Positions 1 through 5,314 of a stretch of DNA of 8,067 nucleotides are shown here, piece by piece. The notes beneath the pieces were generated by a model. The model did no database searches. It saw only the letters and a list, made by a program, of their open reading frames with translations, and was not told the origin of the DNA. A program made the translations under genes and the position numbers. The DNA is from Phycisphaerales bacterium (GTDB taxonomy: Bacteria; Planctomycetota; Phycisphaerae; Phycisphaerales; UBA1924), in NCBI GenBank assembly GCA_020054055.1, contig JAGVLZ010000168.1, forward strand, positions 1 through 8,067. Reading direction: 5' to 3'. Every line of letters starts with the position of its first letter. Position 1 is the first letter of the stretch.

Positions 1-2
1 GG

Positions 3-485
3 GCGCTCGCGGCGTGCAACCGCGCGGTCGTCGCCGCGGGCATCGGGATGACGCGGGAACTCTCTCAATGTGCGCACACGCCGGAAGAGGCCGAGGCGCA
101 GGCACGCGAGTTCGTCGAACTCGCGGAATCGAACGCGGGCATCGCGATCGTTGCGGACGTGGACGGGGTCATCGCCGGGGCGGGGCTGATCCGGCGGCAG
201 CCGCGAAAGCGCATCCGGCATGTCGGGCACATCGGCATCGGAATCCCCCCCGCTTTTCAGGAGTTGGGGCTGGGGCGGGCGATTATGGAAGCGCTCATCG
301 CGTGGGCTCGATCGCTGCCGAATCGCGCGGTTTCCCGTGTGGACCTCTTCGTTTTCGCGGACAACACTCGAGCGATCCGCCTGTACGAATCGCTCGGCTT
401 CGTTGAAGAGGGTCGTCGCCGTAGGGCTGTTCGCTACGAAGACGGCAGCGAGACGGACGATCTCATCATGGGGTTGCTGCTCTGA
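3..485 (+). CDS. GNAT-family N-acetyltransferase, 5'-truncated by the window edge
   Basis: This is the C-terminal 160 residues of a GNAT acetyltransferase, a fold that moves the acetyl group of acetyl-CoA to an amine; the substrate cannot be told. The frame is open from base 3, and the residues before the first ATG (base 48) read ALAACNRAVVAAGIG, which looks like the first helix of the GNAT fold. The gene therefore probably starts outside the window and the ATG at 48 is an internal Met. Visible signatures are the mid-domain strand and acetyl-CoA loop (HVGHIGIGIPPAFQELGLGRAIMEAL split over about bases 227-296, with LGLGR in the pyrophosphate-binding position) and the C-terminal motif NTRAIRLYESLGFVEEGRRR at about 363-422, typical of RimI/RimJ-like and general GNAT enzymes. 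The protein ends with a D-x-x-I-M-x-L-L-L strand. It converges with the small gene on the other strand, 18 bases away. Family assignment is firm, function open. Confidence 0.88.
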   Translation, partial: ALAACNRAVVAAGIGMTRELSQCAHTPEEAEAQAREFVELAESNAGIAIVADVDGVIAGAGLIRRQPRKRIRHVGHIGIGIPPAFQELGLGRAIMEALIAWARSLPNRAVSRVDLFVFADNTRAIRLYESLGFVEEGRRRRAVRYEDGSETDDLIMGLLL

Positions 486-503
486 TCGAGGGCGACGGCG
501 GAA

Positions 504-782
504 TCAGGGCCGCCGGACAATCCGAACATTCCGCCTGATCGAGTTGTCGCCCGTGAAATGCCGGGCGATCGCCCGCACACCGACGACGATCGCCGAGATC
601 GCGATGATTACGGCGGCGACCATCACCCCCCACACGAATAAGAACGCGGCGATCCCGAGCAGAATCAGGAACAGCACCGCGCCGACCAGTCGATGCACCC
701 AACCGGGCTGACCGCGCCACGACGCATACGCGGCCCGCACGCGATGGACCGAAGCCTGATCGAATGGAGAGGAGACGGGCAT
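504..782 (-). CDS. Small hypothetical membrane protein (92 aa)
   Basis: I do not recognise this protein. It has a polar, Arg-containing N-terminus (residues 1-31), a hydrophobic block at about residues 32-69 (RLVGAVLFLILLG... to ...AISAIVVGV) and a basic C-terminus (RHFTGDNSIRRNVRIVRRP). The 38-residue hydrophobic block is long enough for two closely packed transmembrane helices, or one long one, and the positive tail suggests a cytoplasmic C-terminus. The start is ATG at 782-780 on the minus strand; no clear Shine-Dalgarno sequence precedes it. It lies 56 bases downstream of the 168-residue gene on the same strand, so the two may be co-transcribed. It is real rather than a shadow because its hydrophobic profile is coherent and no better frame covers this stretch, but homologues are needed to be sure. 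Confidence 0.6.
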   Translation of the reverse strand: MPVSSPFDQASVHRVRAAYASWRGQPGWVHRLVGAVLFLILLGIAAFLFVWGVMVAAVIIAISAIVVGVRAIARHFTGDNSIRRNVRIVRRP

Positions 783-838
783 GAGTGAAGTGTAGGGACG
801 CCCCCGGCGCGACGCCCGGACAAACCGAGTCCGCCGCC

Positions 839-1345
839 TCAGGCGTACACATCGACGAGCCGACCCACAGGCGAAGTCACTTCGCTCTTGATCGTCACGA
901 TGTCCTCGTAGCGCAGCGTCTGGACCGGGCTCGGCGTCGGCAGACCGATCTTCGGTTGCACCGTCGATGTTTGCCGCACCCCCGTTGCGAACTCCACCGG
1001 CGAGAGTCCCGCGCCAACCCCTGGTCGCAGCGCCGGTGTGTTCTGATTCCCCAGCGGTCCCTGAGGGAAGAGCGATGAAGCCTCCGCCCTCTGCTTGCGG
1101 AGCGCTTCCTGATAAGACCAGAAGTCGACCGGGCGCGTCGGCGGGTTGCGGGCGTTATCCCGCGCAAGGCTCGACCAGTACGACAGCGGCCGCGACGCCT
1201 CGACCGTCTCCTGACGCACCCCGGCAAACAGCGCCCCGACCAACTTGTCCACCTCGGCCTGCTGCTCCGCGACGGCCTGAAGCACGATCTGCCGACGCTC
1301 CGCCGGCGTCAGTCCCTGAAGATAGGAAGGCTCTGAGATTCGCAT
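839..1345 (-). CDS. Hypothetical soluble protein (168 aa)
   Basis: I do not recognise a family. The protein starts MRISEPSYLQGLTPAERRQI, has an amphipathic Ala/Gln/Glu-rich N-terminal part (about residues 14-50) likely to be helical, a middle segment rich in Arg and aromatic residues (SYWSSLARDNARNPP, then VDFWSYQEALRKQ), a Pro/Gly/Ser/Thr-rich low-complexity linker (about residues 90-140) and a short hydrophilic end (EDIVTIKSEVTSPVGRLVDVYA). There is no signal peptide or membrane segment, so it is probably cytoplasmic. ATG is at 1345-1343 on the minus strand, TGA at 841-839. No convincing Shine-Dalgarno sequence is present. It is divergent from queA, with 174 bases between the two starts, and is followed by the small membrane protein gene. 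The long uninterrupted frame and protein-like composition support a real gene; the function is unknown. Confidence 0.6.
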   Translation of the reverse strand: MRISEPSYLQGLTPAERRQIVLQAVAEQQAEVDKLVGALFAGVRQETVEASRPLSYWSSLARDNARNPPTRPVDFWSYQEALRKQRAEASSLFPQGPLGNQNTPALRPGVGAGLSPVEFATGVRQTSTVQPKIGLPTPSPVQTLRYEDIVTIKSEVTSPVGRLVDVYA

Positions 1346-1519
1346 GCCACGAGAGAAACAACCCCCGTGCCGCGAGCATCAACAACCGATATGGCCGATA
1401 ATGAAGCCGCTCCCGACCGAATCGCGGCAATCCGCAAACTCTCACGCCTTGGATGCAGTCTCACCGCGTTGCCCGCACGCCACACGCTCGTTGCAGAACA
1501 AACACACCCTCGAGCCGAC
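1346..1519. other. Divergent intergenic spacer upstream of queA
   Basis: These 174 bases separate the start of the 168-residue gene (minus strand) from the chosen start of queA (plus strand), and must hold promoters for both. I see no convincing -35/-10 pair, riboswitch-like fold or ribosome binding site. The queA frame stays open back to an ATG at 1367, so an N-terminal extension of queA cannot be excluded by stop codons alone, but the encoded residues do not resemble QueA. Confidence 0.4.
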
Positions 1520-2635
1520 ATGCTTCCGACCGCGTCGCTCCAGTACGAACTTCCCGCCGAACTCGTCGCGACCCGTCCGGCCGAGCCGCGCGATGCCTCG
1601 CGCCTGATGATCGTGCATCGCGCCGATCCCTCCCGCGTCGAACACCGGCGATTTGCCGACATCCGCGAGTACCTCGACGCGGGCGATCGACTGGTCTTCA
1701 ACACTTCATGGGTCGTCCCCGCGCGATTCGAGGGGGTCCGGGCCGACACCTCGGGGAAAGTGGAAGGCCTGTTCCTTCATGCCATTGAACCCGGGGTGTG
1801 GGAAGTCATGGTCCAGGCCGGAAGCAGGCTCTCGCCGGGGATCGTCCTCAGGATCCACGGCCGGGGCCGGATGGCCAGCCGATTCGCGCTCCGCCTCGAC
1901 CGGCGAACGCACGATGGCTGGCGCGTCGAGGTTCGCCAGGGGCCGGAACTCGAGAAAGTGACCGCCGACGCGGCCGAGGTTTTATCGCAGGTTGGCATCA
2001 CGCCGATCCCGCCGTATATCCGGGCCGCACGCAAGAACTCGACCGATCACATCTCGGATGAGGAGGACCGACGCTGGTACCAGGCGGTCTATGCCAACCC
2101 GCAATCGAAGGGTTCCGTCGCGGCGCCCACGGCGGGTCTGCACTTCACCCCCCCGCTCCTCGATGTGCTCGCTCAGAAAGGCGTCTTGCGCACGGACGCG
2201 GCGCTCCACGTCGGCCCCGGCACTTTCAAGCCGGTCCAGGCCGAGTTCGTCGAGCAGCACGAGATGCACGCCGAGCAGTGCCGCCTCTCTCCCATCGCCA
2301 TCGAGTCGATCGAGCATTCCCGCACAAACAAGGGCCGCATCATCCCGGTCGGCACCACCAGCGTCCGCACCCTCGAATCGCTGCCGAATCCGCTCACGGA
2401 CGCGGTTCGCCGCGAGGGATTCGCCGCCGAGACGCGGCTGCTCATCACCCCGGGATTCCAGTTCCGCTGGACGGATGCGCTCATCACCAACTTCCACCTG
2501 CCCGGCTCGACGCTGCTCGCCCTGGTCGCGGCCCTCTTCCCGGAGGGCGCGCCGCGTCTGCTGGACCTGTACAAGACAGCCGTGGCGGAGCGATATCGCT
2601 TCTATTCCTACGGCGATGCGATGCTGATTCTGTAG
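1520..2635 (+). CDS. queA: S-adenosylmethionine:tRNA ribosyltransferase-isomerase QueA
   Basis: QueA uses the ribosyl part of S-adenosylmethionine to turn preQ1 at the wobble position (G34) of GUN-anticodon tRNAs into epoxyqueuosine, the penultimate step of queuosine synthesis in the cytoplasm. The protein has 371 residues (E. coli QueA has 356). Family signatures run along its length: YELPAELVATRPAEPRDASRL at the N-terminus, PARFEG near residue 67, PIPPYIR near 166, VAAPTAGLHF at 200-209, LHVGPGTFKPV, GTTSVRTLES from 278, PGFQFRWTDALITNFHLP, and YRFYSYGDAMLIL at the very end. The ATG at 1520 is chosen because it places YELP about nine residues in, as in known QueA proteins; the open frame upstream to 1367 does not look like QueA. 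No Shine-Dalgarno sequence is obvious. One oddity: the usual FN(N/D)T(R/K)V-PAR motif reads FNTSWVVPAR (residues 60-69), with Trp64 where a basic residue is expected. The stop codon is 23 bases from the end of the convergent PEP-CTERM-like gene. Confidence 0.95.
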   Translation: MLPTASLQYELPAELVATRPAEPRDASRLMIVHRADPSRVEHRRFADIREYLDAGDRLVFNTSWVVPARFEGVRADTSGKVEGLFLHAIEPGVWEVMVQAGSRLSPGIVLRIHGRGRMASRFALRLDRRTHDGWRVEVRQGPELEKVTADAAEVLSQVGITPIPPYIRAARKNSTDHISDEEDRRWYQAVYANPQSKGSVAAPTAGLHFTPPLLDVLAQKGVLRTDAALHVGPGTFKPVQAEFVEQHEMHAEQCRLSPIAIESIEHSRTNKGRIIPVGTTSVRTLESLPNPLTDAVRREGFAAETRLLITPGFQFRWTDALITNFHLPGSTLLALVAALFPEGAPRLLDLYKTAVAERYRFYSYGDAMLIL

Positions 2636-2658
2636 AACAGGCGGGGGTCGGCGATTCG

Positions 2659-3402
2659 TCAGCGCCTCCGGCGCGTTCCAGCGATCCCGGCTATCAACAA
2701 GAGCATCGCTCCAGGCGCGGGAACGGTCCCGCGCTCGCTGGCCATGTCAGCGATGCTGAAACCGATGTTGCCCAGAAGCGAGGGCACGCCCGTGTTCAGG
2801 TCGACCTGGAACACATCACCCGTGCTGCTCCCCGCGATCATCCGACCGTCGATCGTGAAGGCAAGCCCCCACATCCCCGCCAGTCCCGAGAACGGAGTCT
2901 GCCCCGCGGTGGCCTTGTCGATGATCGCGATGCTCGCGTTCATCGCGCCGTAGGACGTGCCGTCGTTCGCGGTGGCGAAGTCGCCGGCGAAGAGGTCGGG
3001 GAAGCCGGCGATCGGCACCGGGACGTAGGTGTTGTCATCCGGGATATGCCGAATGATGAAGTTGCTCGCTCCCATGTACCAGAAGCCGTTCATCCCCTCG
3101 CCGAAGGCGTTGCCGCCCGTCGAAACGCCCGTCGGCGCGCTCATCGTGTCGGTCGAGATGGTGTACTTGAACATGTCCGCGCCGTTGTGGATGAAGAGCT
3201 CATCCGGGGTGTTGCCCCCGGCGATCGAGAACGCCCCTGCGTTCGTGCGGAGCAGCGTGGTCGTCGGTCCGCCGAGGGCATCGACATCGACCTTGTACAG
3301 GTTTCCGGCAAGATCGCTCGCGTAGACGAACGACGCGTGTGCGGACCCGGCAACCGCGAGGGACAATCCCCCGCAGGCAACGATGGTGGACAAACGGATC
3401 AT
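2659..3402 (-). CDS. Secreted PEP-CTERM-like sorting-signal protein
   Basis: This is a 247-residue exported protein of unknown function. It begins MIRLSTIVACGGLSLAVAG and has a signal peptide with a probable cleavage site after SAHA (residue 23). The mature part is Gly/Ala/Thr/Asp-rich with loosely repeated motifs such as GNLYKVDVDALGG and GDVFQVDLNTGVPSLLGN, suggesting a beta-propeller-like or other all-beta fold. The C-terminus is VPAPGAMLLLIAGIAG followed by TRRRR: a Pro-rich motif, one short membrane segment and an Arg cluster. This matches the tripartite PEP-CTERM-type tail, which is removed by an exosortase in organisms that have one; the VPAPG variant is frequent in Phycisphaerae. The start at 3402 is preferred over an ATG six codons upstream (3420) because AAGGA lies about nine bases before it and a signal peptide starts there. 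The gene is convergent with queA and divergent from murE, so it is probably a separate transcription unit. Confidence 0.85.
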   Translation of the reverse strand: MIRLSTIVACGGLSLAVAGSAHASFVYASDLAGNLYKVDVDALGGPTTTLLRTNAGAFSIAGGNTPDELFIHNGADMFKYTISTDTMSAPTGVSTGGNAFGEGMNGFWYMGASNFIIRHIPDDNTYVPVPIAGFPDLFAGDFATANDGTSYGAMNASIAIIDKATAGQTPFSGLAGMWGLAFTIDGRMIAGSSTGDVFQVDLNTGVPSLLGNIGFSIADMASERGTVPAPGAMLLLIAGIAGTRRRR

Positions 3403-3410
3403 CGGCGTGT

Positions 3411-3418
3411 TTCCTTCC
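3411..3418 (-). promoter_or_regulatory. Ribosome binding site deciding the start of the PEP-CTERM-like gene
   Basis: On the minus strand the sequence reads GGAAGGAAACACGCCG then ATG (3402-3400). The AAGGA core sits about nine bases before this ATG. The alternative ATG at 3420 overlaps this motif, so the motif favours the downstream start. Confidence 0.65.
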
Positions 3419-3542
3419 ATGATCGCGGACTCGGGGGCCCGCTCGCCGGGGCACCTCGGCCCCTGTTATCTCTTCCACGCGAGCGCACGACCGGCAAGCC
3501 GGATGTTCCCTCAACTTGGAAATCTACCACCGATTGACGCAG

Positions 3543-3585
3543 AGGCAAGGGGCATCGTCTCGGATTGCCGAGATGTCCCTTGCCT
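3543..3585. promoter_or_regulatory. Strong imperfect hairpin (inverted repeat) upstream of murE
   Basis: The left arm AGGCAAGGGGCATC (3543-3556) plus TCGG (3560-3563) pairs with CCGA (3568-3571) plus GATGTCCCTTGCCT (3572-3585). This makes 18 base pairs including one G-T wobble (3552 with 3576), a three-base bulge GTC (3557-3559) and a four-base loop ATTG (3564-3567). There is no T tract directly after either arm, so it is not a standard intrinsic terminator on either strand. It ends 12 bases before the -10-like TATAAAAT and so overlaps where a -35 box would be. It could be a protein-binding operator, an RNA structure in a leader transcribed from further upstream, or a bidirectional terminator without a T tract. 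The structure is seen; the role is inferred. Confidence 0.6.
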
Positions 3586-3597
3586 TGCGGTTTGGCC

Positions 3598-3605
3598 TAT
3601 AAAAT
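3598..3605 (+). promoter_or_regulatory. Possible -10 element for murE
   Basis: TATAAAAT is a sharp AT-rich island in a very GC-rich region, 77 bases before the murE ATG. A good -35 box at 16-18 bases upstream is missing (the place is occupied by the right arm of the hairpin), so this is only a plausible promoter, perhaps activator-dependent. Confidence 0.35.
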
Positions 3606-3665
3606 CACCCGTCCCAACCCGATCCTGCCCGATACTGTCCCCAGCGGTCGCCGCGCGCCGGCCGC

Positions 3666-3670
3666 GGAGG
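3666..3670 (+). promoter_or_regulatory. Ribosome binding site of murE
   Basis: GGAGG lies 12 bases before the ATG at 3683, a slightly long spacing. It supports the start at 3683 in a frame that is open for another 100 codons upstream. It sits at the edge of a GC-rich potential hairpin, CCGCG (3651-3655) with CGCGG (3663-3667). Confidence 0.6.
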
Positions 3671-3682
3671 ATCCGACCTGCC

Positions 3683-5314
3683 ATGCTCCTGGGCGAACTG
3701 ATTCAAGGCCTCGACATTTTGCCCGCCCCAGCCGGCACCGATGCCGTCCGTATTTGCGACCTCACCGAGGACAGCCGGACGGTGATGCCGGGGTCGCTCT
3801 TCATCGCCCGCCCGGGCACGAAATCGGATGGGCGGCGATTCATCGAGCAGGCAATCGTTGCCGGCGCCTCCGCGATCCTCACCACTCGCGACGCCGCACA
3901 TCCGACGAATGCCGGCGGCGTGGCCTGGCTCACGACGACGAACCTCGCCCTCGCGGAGGCCCAACTCGCGGAACGGTTCTTTTCCAATCCTTCCTCGAGA
4001 CTCACGCTCATCGGCGCGACCGGCACCAACGGCAAGACCACCGTCACCCACCTCATCCAGCAACTGCTCAACAGCGCCGATCGGCGCTGCGGCCTCATCG
4101 GCACCACGACCATCGACGACGGCGGGCGAAAGTCCAAGGCGTCGCTCACCACCCCCCCCGCGATCGAACTCTCCTACACGCTTTCCAAAATGCTCGACAA
4201 CGGCTGCGTCGCCGCGTCGATGGAAGTATCAAGCCACTCACTCGACCAGCATCGCGTCGCGGCCCTCGGTTTCGACATCGCCCTCTTCACCAACCTGACC
4301 GGCGATCACCTCGACTACCACGGCACCATGGAACGCTACGCCGCCGCGAAGGCCGGACTCTTCGCATCACTGAAGCCCGACGGCGTCGCCATCGTCAACG
4401 CCGACGATCCGGCGCACGCGCTGATGCTCGCCGATTGCCGCGCGCGGGTGCTGCGATGCACCGTCAGCGGCCTGTCGAACTCGGAGTGCTCCGCGTCCGC
4501 CGGGCGGATGACCTTCGCCGGCATGCCCATCACACTTCGCGGGCCGTGGGGAACGATCGAAGGGCATACGCGATTGATCGGCGCGTTCAATGTGATGAAC
4601 ATTCTGCAAGCGGTCGCGGCGGCCCACACCGCCGGAGTCGAGCGAGACGTCATCGCGCTCTCGCTCTACGACCTCGAACCTCCGCCCGGCCGACTGGAAC
4701 CTGTCTCAACTCCCCCTCCCCCTGGGAGGGGGTCCGGCGTGAGCCGGGGGGGAGGGACGCCGCACGCCGCCGAATCCCCCTTCGCCGTCCTCGTCGACTA
4801 CGCCCACACCGATGATGCACTCGCGAAGGCTTTGACTTCGCTCCGTCCGCTGCTCGAAGACACTGGCGGTCTGCTCCGCGTCGTCTTCGGCTGCGGCGGA
4901 GACCGCGACCGCACCAAGAGGCCGCGCATGGCGCGCGCCGCGGTCTCCCTCGCTGACCGTGTGATCGTCACGAGCGACAACCCCCGCACCGAGAAGCCGA
5001 ACGCGATCATCTCCGACATCCTCGAAGGACTCGACCCAGCGGAGCGGGAGTCGGTCCATGTGGATGCGGACCGCCGGGCCGCGATCTTTCACGCGATCGA
5101 GTCCGCGCAGCCCGGCGATGTCGTGCTCATCGCGGGGAAGGGCCACGAGGATTACCAACTCGTCTCGGATGGCGCGGGGGGTATCCTCCGCCTCGACTTC
5201 GACGATCGCATCGTCGCACGAGAAGCCATTCAACAACGCTTCGCGCCGCCCCCCCACGATCGGGATGAGTCCTCGAATCCCGTGGTCAACCTCGGAAACC
5301 ACTTCAATCCATGA
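3683..5314 (+). CDS. murE: UDP-MurNAc-tripeptide synthetase MurE (meso-DAP type)
   Basis: MurE is the ATP-dependent cytoplasmic ligase that adds the third amino acid to UDP-MurNAc-L-Ala-D-Glu. The protein has 543 residues (E. coli MurE 495). The N-terminal UDP-binding domain shows DSRTVMPGSLFIA (residues 30-42) and DG (49-50). The central ATPase domain has the P-loop GATGTNGKTT (111-120), MEVSSHSLDQHRV, TNLTGDHLDYHGT, and Lys223 in AAAK, the position of the carbamylated lysine. The C-terminal domain has VDYAHT (371-376), DNPR (432-435) and GKGHEDYQ (485-492). DNPR is the known signature for meso-diaminopimelate rather than lysine. The start is chosen by GGAGG and by fit to the family. Two oddities: an extra stretch of about 20 residues between GRLEP and FAVLVDYAH, Pro/Gly/Arg-rich and encoded by a palindromic G/C element, and a tail of about 25 residues after the usual end. 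The stop overlaps the murF start (ATGA), implying translational coupling. Confidence 0.96.
   Translation: MLLGELIQGLDILPAPAGTDAVRICDLTEDSRTVMPGSLFIARPGTKSDGRRFIEQAIVAGASAILTTRDAAHPTNAGGVAWLTTTNLALAEAQLAERFFSNPSSRLTLIGATGTNGKTTVTHLIQQLLNSADRRCGLIGTTTIDDGGRKSKASLTTPPAIELSYTLSKMLDNGCVAASMEVSSHSLDQHRVAALGFDIALFTNLTGDHLDYHGTMERYAAAKAGLFASLKPDGVAIVNADDPAHALMLADCRARVLRCTVSGLSNSECSASAGRMTFAGMPITLRGPWGTIEGHTRLIGAFNVMNILQAVAAAHTAGVERDVIALSLYDLEPPPGRLEPVSTPPPPGRGSGVSRGGGTPHAAESPFAVLVDYAHTDDALAKALTSLRPLLEDTGGLLRVVFGCGGDRDRTKRPRMARAAVSLADRVIVTSDNPRTEKPNAIISDILEGLDPAERESVHVDADRRAAIFHAIESAQPGDVVLIAGKGHEDYQLVSDGAGGILRLDFDDRIVAREAIQQRFAPPPHDRDESSNPVVNLGNHFNP
4706..4760 (+). repeat. Palindromic G/C-tract element inserted in frame in murE
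   Basis: CCCCCTCCC (4712-4720) pairs perfectly with GGGAGGGGG (4724-4732) around a three-base loop. CCGGC (4734-4738) pairs with GCCGG (4743-4747) around GTGA. As an alternative, CCCTCCCCC (4714-4722) can pair with GGGGGAGGG (4748-4756), enclosing both. The DNA encodes STPPPPGRGSGVSRGGGTP, residues 342-360 of MurE, which has no counterpart in the family. This composition and symmetry look like an interspersed palindromic repeat that has entered a coding sequence without breaking the frame, in the manner of Rickettsia palindromic elements. Copies elsewhere in the genome cannot be tested here. Boundaries are approximate. Confidence 0.6.

Larger units (their letters stand above)
3403..3682. other. 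Divergent intergenic region between the PEP-CTERM-like gene and murE
   Basis: These 280 bases carry the control signals of two genes pointing away from each other. I see a strong imperfect inverted repeat (3543-3585), a -10-like AT-rich motif (3598-3605) and the murE ribosome binding site (3666-3670), all described separately. A small perfect palindrome, CCGGCAAGCCGG minus its two-base centre, lies at 3491-3502. No RNA gene or short coding sequence is convincing. I could not identify a clear promoter for the minus-strand gene. Confidence 0.5.

Noticed and set aside
48..485. ATG at 48 as the true start of the GNAT gene
   Set aside because: The frame is open to the window edge and the upstream residues look like the first helix of the GNAT fold, so the gene is more likely truncated by the window.
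1367..1519. N-terminal extension of QueA from the ATG at 1367
   Set aside because: The 51 additional residues do not resemble QueA; the ATG at 1520 gives the normal N-terminus.
2662..2674. GCGCC-TCC-GGCGC hairpin as a terminator for queA
   Set aside because: It has no T tract and is explained by the Arg codons at the end of the convergent gene; it could still help termination but evidence is thin.
3373..3384. Lipoprotein signal (I-V-A-C) in the PEP-CTERM-like protein
   Set aside because: The hydrophobic stretch continues well past the Cys at residue 10 and a clear signal peptidase I site (AHA) follows, so an ordinary signal peptide fits better.
2278..3537. Long plus-strand open frame over the end of queA and the PEP-CTERM-like gene
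   Set aside because: Arg/His/Pro-rich translation typical of the shadow of GC-rich genes; it overlaps two well-supported genes.
3383..3682. N-terminal extension of MurE by 100 codons
   Set aside because: It would overlap the start of the divergent gene, runs through the hairpin and promoter region, and has no family match; GGAGG precedes the ATG at 3683.
3565..4815. Long plus-strand open frame over murE
   Set aside because: Arg/His/Pro-rich shadow of murE in another frame, with no recognisable domain.
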